Source: Blumeriella jaapii (taxonomy: Eukaryota > Ascomycota > Leotiomycetes > Helotiales > Drepanopezizaceae). Taken from it: DNA of 64,000 nucleotides. Positions 9,770-22,380 of this stretch are shown one piece after another (within the stretch, counting starts at the first letter, position 1; every line of letters begins with the position of its first letter). A model generated the notes under the pieces. It was given only the letters and a program-made list of their open reading frames with translations, did not search any database and was not told the DNA's origin. The stretch spans positions 1-64,000 of the forward strand of contig VWND01000008.1 in the NCBI GenBank assembly GCA_009599575.1. The letters run 5' to 3'. The position numbers and the translations under genes are program-made.

Positions 9770-12700
9770 TCGTCGCTGCTAATAAAATCGAACGAAAAAA
9801 AAAAGCAAAAAATAATAATTTCAATCGAAATTAAAAAAGCTAAAAGCGAAATTCGTACGAAACGAGTTTTTATCGATTGCGGCGCGGAAAAAAACTGCGT
9901 AATCCAAAAGTTATTAATTAAATATAAATAAAAACTAATTCAAAAACGTATTAATTTATTTACGATTAAAAAAAAAAGTAATTATTTACAATACGCATAC
10001 GCAATTTATTCGCGCTATTAATAATTATAAAATAATTAAAAAAATACAAAGCGATTTCGTAGCTTGCGATATAAATATTTCAGGAATTTTATTTATTTTA
10101 AAATTTTTTGGTTGCGAAATATCGACCCCGCTATAAGCTTTCGAGCTAAATCGTGGCGATATTTAATCGAACGCTTATAATTTAATTTAGTTATAATCAA
10201 ACGTTTTAAAAAAAAATCCAAAAAAACAAGCGTTTTATATCGTTTTAAAAAAAGCTACTGAAAAACAATATTAATTACTTTTTAAATACGACGATTACGC
10301 CGACGTATTCGACGATACCGCCGCGGTTATCCTAGTTTTTTATTATTTTATAAAATATTAAATAAACTTCGCGAAAAAAAAAATCTTTTTTAAAAATCAA
10401 TTTATTTTTTATCGGAATCTGAATTTACCGAATTGCGCGAATATTTCGATTCGAGCTTAAAAAAAAACTGAATAAAAAAATCTATTAATTTTGCCGGCGC
10501 ACCGGTAATATTTATACCGAAAAAAAAACGGAAATTTACGATTATGCGTCGATTATAAAAGTTTAAACGCAGTTACGATTAAAAATCGAATTTTTTTATT
10601 TTTTATAAGCGAAACTTTGGACCGTTTGAAAAAAGCTAAAATATTTATTAAATTAAATTTTATTTAAGCGTACTACCGCTTTCGAATAAAAAATAAATAA
10701 ATAAAAGACTGCGTTTCGTATTCGTTACGAACATTTCGAATATTACGTATTATTCTTCGGCTTTTCGAACGCATTAGCAATTTTTCAAGCGTATATTAAT
10801 CAAGTTTTAGTCGGTTTAATAAATATTACGTGTATAATTTACCTCGACGATATTTTAATATTTTCCGAAAACTCCGACGATTATATAAACGCGATAAAAA
10901 AAGTTTTCGAAAAACTTTGTATTAATAAATTTTACGAAAATCTGAAAAAATATGCTTTCGATACGAATACGATTAAATTCCTAAGCTTCGTCGTTATTTC
11001 TACGGAAATTAAAATAAACCTAAAAAAAAAAAAATAATATTCGGAAATAACCCCTTTTTATTACGTAGCGAAATATTTAAATATTTTTAGGTTTTACTAA
11101 TTTTTACAAACGTTTTATTAAAAACTACGCTAAGCTTTGCCGATTTATTACAGATTTTTTAAAAAAAATACAACGAAAAAAAATGTCGGGATTTTTTCGT
11201 ATTTTATTCGAAGCGAAAATCGCTTTTTTATTTTTAAAAAAAAAGTTTTGCTAAGCGCCGATTTTACGCTATTTCGATTTTCGATTAAAAATTCAAATCG
11301 AAACAAACGCTTCGAAATTCGTTATAAGCGAAATATTATTTTGATTATTCGGAAAAAATACGAAAATACGTTAGCATTTTATCGCGTATTATTCGAAAAA
11401 GCTTTTTTTTATAAAACAAAAATACAAGATTTACGACGCTAAATTAATAATTATAATTTACGTTTTCAAATAATAAAGCTAATATTTACGTAGCGCTTTC
11501 GACGTTATTATTATACGTATAAATTATTACAATTTAAAATATTTTTTTACGAAAAAACGTTTAAACGGACGCCAAGCGAAATAGGCCGACGAACTAGCTA
11601 AATACGATTTTGCAATCGAATATAAAACAGTTTTTAATTCGGCGGATGGTTTTTTTCGCCGGCCAAATTTAAAAAAAAATTAAAAAAAAAATAACGAACA
11701 GCTGCTTACGCTGTATCGTAAGCTAAAACTAGCTTATTTAAAAAATTTTAAAATGTTTTCCGTAATAAAAACACGCTTAAAATCGAAGTATAAATTATTT
11801 CGCGCCGATAAATATTCGGAACTTTTATTAACGGAATTAAAAAATAAAAAACAAACGGAAAAAAATCAAATAAAAAGCTTTTTCGCCGGATTGTTTTTTG
11901 CTAATATTACTAATTGCAAATAATATATACTACGGAACGTAGCCGTTATATTATTATAATCCGAAACGGCTAATAACGAACTAGCAAAACCGATTTATAA
12001 AATTATTTTTAAATTGCAAAAATCTGATTTTTTTATATTACAAAAAACGTACGAATCGGCTTCGCAAAACAGTCGAACCGAATCCGAAAAACACTGGCGT
12101 ATAAGCCAAAATGAATTATTATATTATAAAAAACGTACGTATATTTCGATTAAAAACGTTATTAAAAGCGAAATATTAAAAATTAATTATAACGATCCGA
12201 TCGCCGGCTATTAAGATTTTCGGCGAACGTTAAAATTGGTCGAAAAAAAGTATTTCTGGCCTGGTTTACGAAACGACGTAAAGCGTTACGTTAATACGTA
12301 TAAAAAATGCTAAAAAAGCAAATTTAAAAAGCACCGATTTTATAGCGAATTAGCTTTTTTTTCGGTTTTTACGAAACTTTAGAAAAAAATAATTATAAAT
12401 TTTATTACGGATTTATTTTCTAGCAAAAAACGAAATCGTATTTACGATTCGATATTCGTTATAATAAACCGATATACGAAACTGTCGAAATATATATCGA
12501 TATAAAAAACGATTTTAGCCTTAGATTTGGCTAAAATATTTATATAATATATTTATAAAAATTTTGGCTGTTTTAAAAAAATTATTACAAATAAAAAGTC
12601 AGTTTTTATTAATAAATTCTGGTTTTTAATAATATTTTATTTATAAATACGACGTCGATTAAATACCGTTTTTCATTTTCAGACCGATAGCCAAACGGAA

Positions 12701-13663
12701 CGTCAAAATCAAATTTTAAAATTTTATTTTCGCACGTACTGCGATTATCGATAAAACGATTAGGCTACGAGGCTTTTTTTAGCCGAATTTACATATAATA
12801 ATTCGATATACGCTTTTACGGGTTTTACTCTTTTTCGCATATTATACGGCTTTTATCCAGAATTTAATAGCAACGTCGAAAGCGACGTCGTAAAAAAAAA
12901 GATATCGTTAGCGAAAAAACGAATTAAAATATTGCAAAAAAAAAGAAAAATACTTAGTAAAAAGCTAAAAAAAGCTAACGCGAATTACAAAAGATTTTAC
13001 GACGCTAAATATAAAAAAACTAGATTTTAAATAAGCGACAAAATATTATTATCGATTAAAAACTTTCGATAGCTGCGATTTTTTCGAAAGCTTTTAAATA
13101 AATATCTAAAGTTTTTTAAAATCAAACGAGTTATATACGAATACGGCCAAGTTTATTAATTCGAGCTTTTTTTTTAATATCGTATTTACGATATTTTTTA
13201 CGTTTTTCTATTAGAATTTTAGCAAAATCGAAATAATACCGAGCCGAAAAATAATATAATAAAATTTTAAAAACCCGAAAGATACAAAATCAAATTAATA
13301 TAAATTTATAAAAATATAAAAAAAAGCCGATATTATTTAATGCGATAAAAAAGTTATTTATTAAGCGAAAATTCGTAAAAGCCAAAAAATTATTTTACAA
13401 ACGTAAAAAAAATTATAAAAAAATATTTGAAAAATATAATAAATAATAGCAATAAAATAATAACGAATGCGCGCCGTAAAAGCAAGAAAAAAAACAAAAA
13501 CATTTAAAAAACTTTAAAACCGCCGCTAAAACGATTTATTATTCGTATTATTATTATTATTTCTTTTTTTATTTTTATCGTTATTTTTTTCAAATTTAAA
13601 AACAGCGGCAAATTAAAAAAAATTAATATTAAACGAATTCGCAAAATATTCGATTTATTTTAA
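9770..13663 (+). pseudogene. Gypsy-2 copy 1 pol: PR-RT-RNase H-integrase-chromodomain (degenerate)
   Basis: Protease DCGA at 9875-9886. Reverse transcriptase about 10430-11120, with [15 protein letters not shown] and the intact catalytic box YLDD at 10840-10851, followed by ILIFSEN. RNase H about 11250-11650, ending ADELAKYDFAIEYK and SADGFFRRP. Integrase zinc-binding and core region about 12195-12700: LVEKKYFWPGLRNDV, then NFITDL and the segment around TDSQTERQNQI. Chromodomain at about 13330-13420 (YYLMR-KSYLLSENS-KPKNYF, where dashes are stops replacing Trp). A Lys/Arg-rich tail follows, ending RKIFDLF with stop at 13661-13663. Stops sit at expected Trp and Gln codons. The tail overlaps an antisense ORF by 35 nt. 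Confidence 0.9.
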
Positions 13664-14192
13664 TTAAAGCTTTTACGATAGCCGTAATCGAATTTTAAAT
13701 TGCAATTACGATATTTTCGTAAAAATCCAAAATTTAATTTAATTAATTAAAATAAATCCGAGCGACGTTTTCGAAACGTCGGAAAATACGTTTTATATTA
13801 GCGTCGTTAAATAAAAAGGCCGGCGCAGCCAAAGCTTTTAAAATAGCAGCAGCCGCTAAACCGGCAAAAGCGGGCGCAATAATAGCAGCGGCAGCCCGAG
13901 CCGCGGCGCGATTCGTACGATTTTCGATTATTATAAAAATCGAAACGTTATTTTTTTTTAAACGATTTATATAAACGTCGTAAATAATAAAATCGATAAA
14001 AGTTTTAGCAAAAGTTTTAGCTTCGATAATAAAAAATAAAAAAACGGCAGCGGCGATAATAGCATCGAAACGATTTATAAAATCGTTAAAATCCGAAAAA
14101 AAAGTTTGCGCTTCGGCGGCGCGTACGACAAAAACTTATAGCTAACTAAAAGCGAATCCGAATAAAAATTTAAAAAATTTATAAAAAAGCAT
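13629..14192 (-). pseudogene. Antisense Ala-rich ORF of Gypsy-2, copy 1
   Basis: A reading frame of 188 codons opposite to pol in the space between pol and the 3' LTR. It starts at an ATG (14190-14192) and ends with stop at 13629-13631, overlapping the pol stop tail-to-tail by 35 nt. The product has an Ala-rich middle (AAAR-AAAAA-PA-AGLAAAAV type) and conserved flanks KTFIDFI, NRFKKNNA and RIFRRFENVAR. The frame remains open upstream toward 14360 apart from stops that could be mutated Gln or Trp codons. Homologous frames are in copies 2 and 3. Function unknown; no domain recognised. Confidence 0.6.
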
Positions 14193-14362
14193 TAAATATA
14201 CGAAGTTTTGCAGCGGTTGCATTTTACGTTAAAAAATTCGAAAACGCAAAAAAGCAAAAAGGCCGCTGTAATGCTTTCGCGTAAAATCAAACGTGTATAC
14301 CGAAAGCAAATAAAAATCAAAAGCATTTTGAAAATTCGCGGCGAACGCGGCGAAAAACAATT

Positions 14363-14366
<4 letters not shown>

Positions 14367-14406
<40 letters not shown>
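14367..14406. repeat. A40 tract
   Basis: Forty consecutive A residues upstream of the antisense ORF of Gypsy-2 copy 1. The equivalent place in copies 2 and 3 holds interrupted T-rich tracts (about 57063-57110 and 42048-42078), so length varies by slippage. Open frames through it are poly-Lys or poly-Phe artefacts. Confidence 0.95.
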
Positions 14407-14408
<2 letters not shown>

Positions 14409-14664
14409 AAACAGAAAAATTGCGGCCATTTTAAAAAAAAAAAGGCCCTTTTAAACGAAAATACAAGCGCTACCGAAAACAAAAAAAAACAAAATAACAA
14501 AACAGCTATAATTCACGACCGAAAGCGAAAAAAACAGCTATAATTTACGATTAAAAACGAAAAAACCGCACGTTATTTCGAAAGCGTAACGCACGTTATA
14601 TACGAAAGCATACGCATAAAAAAATCAATCGCTTTTAAAAACCAAAAGCTTAAAAAAAAAGTAA

Positions 14665-15077
14665 TATTAAAAACTAATATTACGTATATAAATCAAATAA
14701 TCCGCCAAAACCTTCTGCTTTTTATTAATCTTCGAATAATATTTTCTGCGAATAGGCCGTAAAGGCCGGATAATATTATAAAAGCTGAAAATAATATTTA
14801 AATAAAATATTTTATAAAAATAATTATTAAAAAATCAATTATTAAAATTATATTGAAAAAGATTAAAAAAAGTCGGGATAAGGGCTGGAAAAGCATACTA
14901 AATAAGGTTCGCCTGGTTTCCTGGGAAATACTTTTTTCGAGGGCTCCACCCTTTCTTTTGTATTTATACGCGCCTTCTACTAGAAATGTAGAAGGTAGAA
15001 ATCAGTCTGACTATTAATCCAATCTTATTTAAGCTTTATTGTCTGAACTAGTGTTTCTCTGCCTTTTAATCCTTACA
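14665..15077 (+). repeat. 3' LTR of Gypsy-2 copy 1
   Basis: A 413-bp LTR from TATTAAAAACTAATATTACG (mutated TGTCAGGAACC start) to CCTTTTAATCCTTACA. It contains GAATAGGCCGTAAAGGCCGG and a TATTTATACGCGCC promoter-like element at about 14960. The last 200 bases keep much more GC than the first 200, so the LTR is unevenly mutated. Confidence 0.9.
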
Positions 15078-16191
15078 TAAGCTTTGAATTTTTTGACTTA
15101 GCGAATTATTATAAAAATTTATTAAAAAAAGCGATAATATCGCGAATTTGTTAACGATCGTGGTTTCGGAATTCCGATTTCAAAACTTTAATTAGCTTAC
15201 GCCAGTTTCGAACCCCAATAGCCTTTTATTTATTTATCGATTTAATAATATTTTTAATAATTAGGTCATAATAGCGAAGAAATTTATCGAATATTTCAGT
15301 TTTAAAAACTTCGAAATTTTTACAAGTTTTTTATATTTTTCGATAAAATCGGTAACGTTGGCGCTATTAAATAAAAATGCACTAGGGGAGCCAAAAAAAA
15401 GCATGCGGCCTCGTATAAGAAAACTAAAAGCGTCGTTGTTTATAATATTAGCGAAAGTGTTAGTAGGGTTTGAATTAAATAAATAAGTGTTTTTTGAAAT
15501 TGCAAATTAAAGGTTTTTAATATAAAAGAAATCGTTTTCAATAAAAAAGCTATTAAAAAGGTTTTTGTGTTTTTTGAAAGAATTAAATAAAATAAAATTA
15601 CGTTTAAATATTTGAATAGTATATTAAAAAACTTGTTTTTTAATAGGTTAATTGGATTAATATAGGTAATATTATTATATAATCTACGGTTTCGATATTC
15701 CGTGGCTTAGGCCAATGCACGTACAGCCATCTTTTTATTATTTTTAATAAAAAATCGCAAATTATAATTGCTATAATCATAAAACCTAAAATTAGAAGAT
15801 TGAGTTTTCGCCAGGCGTTTGACCAAAAAAGATTTAGTTCAAAAAAGCCGAGCGCAGCGGTCGAAACGTACGAACTAATATTCGATTTATTATTTTTTAA
15901 CAAAAAAGCGATTTTCGAGCTTTAAATTTCGTACGGTTCGGAATTGCCTAACCGTAATTTCAAACGTTTTTAAAATATATTGCACTTTTGTAATTTAATA
16001 ATTATGCGCAAAATAAAAAAAGCTATTAGAAATCTTTTATATAATGCAACTGCGAATAATATCATATAAAAGGTTTTTTAAGCCGTAATAGCGAAATATC
16101 GAAATCGATTTTAATTGCGAATTTAAAAAATGCATCGGCGAATATTTAAAAACGAAACACCGAAGTTTGAATTTCTGCGTAGATTATCAAA
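15078..16191. other. Unresolved retroelement relics
   Basis: About 1.1 kb without an intact gene. A minus-strand open frame at 15640-15903 (87 codons; contains AWRKLNL and VHWPKPRNIETVDYII) has no stop but I recognise no domain. On the plus strand, 16095-16190 translates as EYLKTKHRSLNFCVDYQ, which looks like the fingers region of a gypsy reverse transcriptase (K-x-G-S-L-R-x-C-V-D-Y). It is cut off by the 267-bp block at 16192. Confidence 0.4.
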
Positions 16192-16458
16192 TGTAAAAGT
16201 AGGTAGAAAAACCAAACTGATACGGCCATATATCGGTAAGTAAAATAATCTAAGAAATTCTTAAAAAAAACTGAAGAAAAAAAAAGAAAAATAAATAAAA
16301 ATATGAATTAAATTGCGTATTTATAATATTATCTAAAAAAATGCTTTGCTTTTATACCTGTTGAAGGTAGTCAATAGCAGAGGATCTCGGAGGGGTCCAT
16401 GCCTCGACCATAGCTAAAACTACCAAATCCCATTAATACAAAGTATCACCGTTTTACA
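16192..16458 (-). repeat. 267-bp LTR-like block, copy a
   Basis: Reads TGTAAAAGTAGG...CCGTTTTACA on the plus strand, so it has TG...CA ends in either orientation. On the minus strand it contains a TATA box GGTATAAAAGC and a conserved CTCGGAGGGGTCCATGCC (plus-strand wording) segment that stands out by its GC content. Two further copies are at 17979-18244 and 40102-40368. Orientation is assigned from the TATA box. No flanking target duplication is seen, and its two sides belong to different elements. Confidence 0.7.
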
Positions 16459-17978
16459 CCAAGCTTTCGTTTTTAGTAAAAAATGCAATTTTTAACGAAA
16501 ACTTTACAATTTTCGAAGCATTTTTTTTATTAAAAATCGTTTTTGATTCGGTAATAAATAATTTTAATTTTTTTATAAAATATTTTTTCGTAGGTTTTTT
16601 TTATAATTTAAAACTTATCGGCTTTATTGTTTATTATTAAGCGTTTTTAATATATATTATTTTTTATTTTATACAGCTTTTTATCGGCTAAAATATAATC
16701 GAAAGCTTAGTTTTTAAATTTTTTAAATTAATAATTTAATACGTTAAATAGTTTAAACAAAATAATTAAATAATATATAATTAAATAAAAATCCTCGGTT
16801 TTGTAATTATCGATCAAAAATTTATTTTCGTCGTTAATCGATTTAGTCCGATCGTTTTCGGTTAAATTTATTTGCGGTGCCAGCCGAAATAATAACGCGA
16901 ATGCTTTTTCGGCCCGAAAATTAATGTTTTTTATTCGCGGTGCCAACCGAAATAGCAATACGAATAATTTCGGCTTTATAAAACCCAAAGCGTAAATAAT
17001 AAAACAGCCGATTTCGTTAGCGATTTATTCGTCGATATTTTATTCGCTTTGTTTAATAAAATCAAACGAATAAAAGCGTTTTCGTTTGAAAAAGCCGTCC
17101 GCAGCTGTATTAATCGTTTTTTTAATATATCTGATTTCGAAATTTATAAGTTTTATTTAAGCTATTTAATTAATAACGAATACTTTCGCAGGTTATTAGC
17201 TTTTTTATTTAATTAATCGACAAAAACTTTTGCGTTCGTTTTTAAAATAAAATATACGTTATATAATTCGCTTTTTATTTTTTTTTATTATTTTAAAAAT
17301 ACTTCGATATTTTCGTTTAATAGCGTCGTAGCGTGCTTTTGCGAAAAATGATAAGCCGCTTTCGAATCGTAAAAAATACCGCTTTTTGTTTTCGTCGATT
17401 TGTTATAATATAATTTTCCAACCAATAATGCTGGCGTCGATAATTAAAATGATTTTTTTAGCGTCTAAGCTGTAATCGATCCGCATAAACGATAAAGCCG
17501 ATAAAAAATCGTTTTTAAAAATTTTCATAGCTTTGTTCTGTTTTTTTTTCTAAACGAAATGGATTTTTTTTTTATCGTAGCGTAAATAAATGCAGTTTTT
17601 TAAAAAAAGTTTTTAATTTAATTGCGATAATAAATTATAACGCTAATAAAAGCTTTGGTTTCGGTAATATTTTTATATTTTTTTTATTCGTATATTTTTT
17701 TAATTTTTGTTCGTTAAAAGTGGCGATTAGCGTTACTAATTACATAACTAACGATATCTATTTCGGATATGCAAAATTTTAATCGAAGGCTAATAATAGC
17801 TTTGGTTTTTTCGAAGCAAATTATAATTTTATCGATGTTTGAAATATATTTTATTATATAACGTCGAATTTCAAAAAGAATTTTTTTATTATTATAATAT
17901 AATCTGGAGCTTTTTATTTCGACGTCGTTAACGTAAAAAAAAGTAATATTAAAAATGCAAATTATAAAAACCTTATAT
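16459..17978 (-). pseudogene. Gypsy-3 copy 2 fragment: RT end, RNase H, integrase zinc region
   Basis: Minus-strand fragment homologous to 22876-22959, 31792-32375 and 34303-35150 of Gypsy-3 copy 1. It begins at the catalytic box YVND (17924-17935, expected YVDD) and runs through the RNase H region to the integrase zinc finger, ending near a CKNE-like remnant at 16470. The stretch 16728-16988 is an 86-codon open piece nearly identical to 34652-34882, including LLFRLAPRIKNINFRAEKA. Both edges are 267-bp blocks. It supplies the uninterrupted allele for the TRE-B and TRE-C insertion sites. Confidence 0.8.
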
Positions 17979-18244
17979 TATAAAAGTAGATAGGAAAACC
18001 AGACTGATACGGCCACATATCGGTAGGTAAAATAATTTAGGAAATCCCTAGAAAAAACTGAAAAAAGGAAAAAAAAATGAGTAAAAGTATAAATTAAACT
18101 GCGTGCCTATAGTATTATTTAAAAAAGCGCTTTGCTTTTATACCTGTTAAAAGTAATTAATAGCAAAAGATCTCGGAAGGGTCCATGCCTCGACCATAGC
18201 TAAAATTACCAAATCCTATTAATACAAAGTATTATCGTTTTATA
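17979..18244 (-). repeat. 267-bp LTR-like block, copy b
   Basis: Homologous to 16192-16458, with mutated ends TATAAAAG and CGTTTTATA. It separates Gypsy-3 copy 2 from block X (-). The sequence on its right (TTCTGTTTTAAATAATATACG) is the reverse complement of that on the left of copy c at 40102, so b and c share one flank and belong to duplicated structures. Confidence 0.7.
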
Positions 18245-20988
18245 TTCTGTTTTAAATAATATACGTAATCATTTCTGACTACGACTAAAAAAATATATAA
18301 CTTTAATAAATACAATTTAATTTATTTCATATAATTTAAAAACTAATTAATTAAAAACCGAACTTTTTAATTTTAAACTTCTTTAGTCTTTTAACCCGTT
18401 TTTAATTTTTTTACTATTAGCTTCTGCGGAAAAATAGCGTTTCGCTTATCGTATAAATCATTTTGTTTATTCTGCTTTTTTAAAAAATAATTTAATAAAA
18501 CGTTAATCGAAATATCGTTTTAATCTACGAACGTTTTAATAGCTTTTTCGTCGTTAATATTATTAAGCGTCGCGGCGACGAAAGCTTTTTACGATTTTTT
18601 TTCGTAAATAATAAATTCCAGCTTTTAAACGTAGTTCTACGCTTTGCAAAAAGCGCTGAAAAGTTTTGTATTAAAATCGTAAAAATAATCGATTAATTCG
18701 TCGTAATTAAAACCGATTAACGCTTTTGCTTCGCGTAAAACTAATAAATCGGATTACGACTGTTTACCGACGAATGCTTTCGAAAAAGCTTCGAAGCTTA
18801 TAAAAAAAACTATTTTACGAAATAATTCGGAAATAATCGTTTGTAATCGAAACTATCGAAAATATTATAATTGCTTTCGTCGCAATACAAATAGCGTTAA
18901 GTTATTTATCGAAGCGTCGTTTTCGAAATAATTTTTATATTTTTGCGCCGTATAATTATTCGAACAAATTAATATCGCGCCGTCGGTTTTTTGGATTTTG
19001 AATTTAACGAACATTTTTTGCTTAATCGAAAAGCTAACAAAAATTATTACATTTTTTATTTCGTAGCCTTCGGTTTCGTAATCCGATAAAATAATTAAAA
19101 CCATTGTTTTAAACGCGTTGAAATACGAAAAACTAAGCTTTTTAAATAATTTTAATTAGCTTGGCGTCGTAATATAATTGCAAATAAGCTTCGATTATTT
19201 TCGAATTATATACGAATATAAACAAAACGTAATAATCGAAAATAGCGTCGGTAAAATCTTCGATTTTTTCTTTTTTCTGAAAATCGGCGATATCGAATTT
19301 TATAATTATAATACGGTCGGAACCAACGAGACCTAAAGCGATCGGAACGTTAAAATATATTATAAAACAGCAGTTTCCGAAATTCCGAATAATTAAAATA
19401 GCGAAGTAAAAGCCGAAATGCATTTTAAAAGATTACTAAATAAAATTGTAAAATATATTAGCAAAAAAAGCTATAAGCGCTTTTTAGGTTTTAATTAATC
19501 GAAAATAATATTTATATATAATTACTTTTTTTTATAAAATACAATAATAATTTGTTTTTTTCGTTGTAAAACCCTACGTAATTAACGAATTCGCAGTTTA
19601 ATTCAGGCAGACTTTAAAGCATATTTTCGGTCGAAAAGCCATAAAAGTCGGCTTTTGAAAATACTCGTTGTTTTTATTTTTTTTTATTTTAATCGAGCTT
19701 TATAATCGCGCTGAAAGCTTTAAAATCTGCTTTAAAGTTTGCGTAGCCCAAATAAGCCTTAGCTCGCGCTTTAATAATCCTCGCAGTTTTTCGTCGGAAT
19801 ATAAATTAATTATTAAAATTAATTTCGAACACGTCGTAATCCGAATTTTTAATAATAACGAATCGGCCAGCGAAGCCGATTACGTCGATTTTTTTTGTAA
19901 TCAAATCGTAATACGCCGCGTAATAATATACGTAAAAATAATAAAACTTGCCGTTTTTTTTTAACGTTAATATTATTCGTAAAAACGAAATTAAAAAATC
20001 GAAGTTTTTTAGCGAAAAATAACTCGAATAAAAACGGATTACCGTTTTCAAAAATCTTTTTTATTTGCTTTAGCGTATTATATTTGCAATTTTTCGAAAA
20101 AAATTTAATTTAGTTTTCGTTTAAAGCAAAAAAAAAAGCTGACGGATTTATTTAATATTTGCGTAAAAATATCGAAATAAAATTTTTAAATCGTAGAGTC
20201 GTCGAAAGCGAAAGTTTTAAATAAAATAATCTGATTTTGCGCTTTTTATATAATTTCTTCCGCAATAACTTCGATATTTTTTTTCAAGCTTTTTCGGTCG
20301 AATCGTATAATAATCGAGATTTTAAATACTTTTATTAAAATCTGAAATATTAATGCAAATAATACGACGTTTTAGAACGCAGCAAGCGTTTTTAGCGTTT
20401 GCGTATTGAATTTCGAAAAATTAAAATCAAAATCGTTTGAATTTTTTCTTTTCGAAATACCAAAATTTTTTAAATTTGATTTTATAAAATCGTCGCGTTT
20501 TTTATTAATTAGCTTAAAAGCTATAATTTGGCGTCGATTTCCGGCTGTTTTTATTCGTGGTGCTTTTTTTATTAACGACGCGAATAATTTTTTTCCGAAT
20601 AAAAAAAGTTTTAAAAATATCGGCGCGCTTTTTTACGTTTTCCGTTTTTATTTTTTTCGAAATCGTTTTTATAAATATAATAAATTTTTTGTATTCGAAT
20701 AAGCGGTTGTTTATTATTACGCTTTTGATTTCGTTTTCGAATTCGTTTTCGATAATTAAAAATAAAAATCGCCGAATTATTTTAGCTGCTTTAAAAATAT
20801 TAATTGCTACCGCGTATATTTTTTCGAATTAAACGAAAATAATATTAGTTTTCTCGTTTTCTTCGTCGTCGTAGATTTAAAATATCGGAATAGCGTCGTT
20901 TTCTTTTTTTAATATAAAAATGCCGCATTTAGCGACGCTTAATTTTTTATTTTAAAAAAAAAATTAAATTTAGAATTTCGCAGCCGAC
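18245..20988 (-). pseudogene. Block X, minus-strand copy: unknown coding sequence, degenerate
   Basis: Inverted copy of about 37371-40101. Two minus-strand pieces remain open: 18865-19104 (SDYETEGYEIKN, SIKQKMFVKFKIQKTDGA) and 19142-19423 (GLVGSDRIIIIKFDIADFQ, YYDAKLIKII). Their near identity to plus-strand pieces of the other copy supports a real ancestral frame in this direction. I see no retroelement hallmark (no zinc knuckle, protease, DD box or integrase). It lacks the upstream 600 bp present in the plus copy because Gypsy-3 copy 1 starts at 20989. Function unknown. Confidence 0.55.
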
Positions 20989-21180
20989 TGTTACGATCCT
21001 GGCTAGTGGTATAGTTGCCAGTGGTATGATTGCTGGTGGTGTTTTGGATTAAGATTTGGGCACGGACCACCTCGGCCACTAGGCCTCGCGCTAAGTCACG
21101 TGACCCATAAGCGCAACCCACTGTATATAAAATTCGCGACCCCGAGCATTTTAGCTCGGTGTTTTTTTTTCAATTTATAT
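20989..21180 (+). promoter_or_regulatory. LTR-like promoter block at the start of Gypsy-3 copy 1
   Basis: Begins TGTTACGATCC exactly where homology to block X stops, as an LTR start would. It is much richer in GC than its surroundings. It holds a 10-bp palindrome GTCACGTGAC (21095-21104, E-box type), a TATA box TATATAAAA (21124-21132) and a hairpin CCGAGC-ATTTTA-GCTCGG (21142-21159) followed by a T run. The right edge and a matching 3' LTR were not found, so the LTR reading is likely but not proven. Confidence 0.5.
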
Positions 21181-22380
21181 GCGTACCTTTTGGTCTATAT
21201 TATTTTTCTGATTATTTTTAAGCTAGCTATAAATAAAAAAAACTAAATAATTTTCGCTAAAAGCTTTATATTTACGGTTAAAAACTCGATCTGCTTTTGC
21301 AATTCGAACTTTTTTCAGGCCGCCCGTACCGACGTTTATTTATCGGTGTTTTAATTAAAACTCTTTTTTATTAATTTTGTTTTCAGAAAAAGCTAGAGTC
21401 TTTTTTTTTTATTAATTCGATCTGCTTTTGCAACTCGAATCGTCTTTTTATAATATACCTTATGCTTTTTTTATAAATCGACGCGGCATTCGAAAACGAA
21501 CGCAATCCGTACGATTCGGCTTCGAATTAGCATTTCCATTTTCAGCTTTTGCTTTTAACGCTTACGAATTTCTATTCGTTCTAAGCTTTTTCGACGATTT
21601 GAAAAGCGAATTTTTATTTTACGACTTTTCTATCGAATTATAATTATTTGCTGAATCCTTTCGTTTTATTATCGAATTTAAGATCGAATTATACGACGCT
21701 GATATTTTAATATTTTTAAACCGACGAATATTTTCAAACCGAATATCTATATATCTGCTAACGCTAAAAAATTTATTACGGCTTAGCAGTTTCAAATCGT
21801 TTAAATAATCACTTAAGTTATTGCCGCCGTTCGCTTTTTAGCCTTTTCCGCTAATATCGCCCGCGACGCCTTTTTTTTATTTCGAATTTCGCGCGCTTTT
21901 ACAACGGATTTTTAATTAATTTCCGAATATTATCTTTCAGCATTCACGTCGTTAATCGAAATGACACCGCGAATAAAATTGGCTAATATTAAGATTTTTG
22001 GCTATTAATTCGGAAATAAAAGTTTCGAAGATTTCGTTTTCGTATTAAACAAACCCAATTTATACGCTTTATTTTTTTATATTAATATCAGCACTTTTTA
22101 CAAACGCAAAGCTAATAAAATACGATTGGTAAATCTTAGTAAATCCGATGGAAATATTTCCGAAGAAATGAACGATTGATTCGAAAAAAACGAAGCAATA
22201 AAACCATTTTAATTAATTATTAGCGAATTCGAAAGATTTATTACCGGCCGATTTTCCAGTTTATTATTTGGCAGCCGATTTACAAAAAAACGATTTAATA
22301 ATTTAGCAATCGAAATTTAATTTTTGCTAAAAAAAAATTTTTTTTATACGAAGTCTTACGCAACCGAGAAAAGGCTATAG
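21181..22380 (+). pseudogene. Gypsy-3 copy 1, 5' internal region (gag/protease expected), degenerate
   Basis: Region between the LTR-like block and the reverse transcriptase, where gag and protease should lie. The longest open piece is 21428-21643 (71 codons, with RRGIRKRTQSVRFGFELAF and LSFFDDLKSEF). No zinc knuckle or protease motif can be recognised through the mutations, so the assignment rests on position. Confidence 0.4.

Larger units (their letters stand above)
7793..15077 (+). mobile_element. Gypsy-2 copy 1, nearly full-length Ty3/gypsy chromovirus
   Basis: Retrotransposon in order LTR, gag, protease, reverse transcriptase, RNase H, integrase, chromodomain, antisense ORF, LTR. Three more copies are in the window (41374-54863 minus; 56391-63750 minus; 54864-56390 with 63751-64000 plus). 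The 3' LTR is complete (14665-15077). The 5' LTR lacks about 48 bases at its start, so no target duplication can be tested. RIP-type stops run through all frames. Confidence 0.9.

Noticed and set aside
11137..11442. 101-codon open frame, with the parallel frame at 60036-60398
   Set aside because: Out of register with RNase H: the true frame in the same DNA shows ETNASKFAI- and YYSKKL-type motifs. The open frame is a shadow in the +1 register.
14208..14543. 111-codon Lys-rich frame through the A40 tract and its antisense at 14192-14500
   Set aside because: Driven by the homopolymer. Only the portion beginning at the shared ATG (14192) is conserved between copies.
20939..21180. tRNA gene or host promoter in the GC-rich island
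   Set aside because: No cloverleaf could be folded by eye. Its left edge coincides with the end of block X homology and starts TGTTACG, which fits an LTR better.
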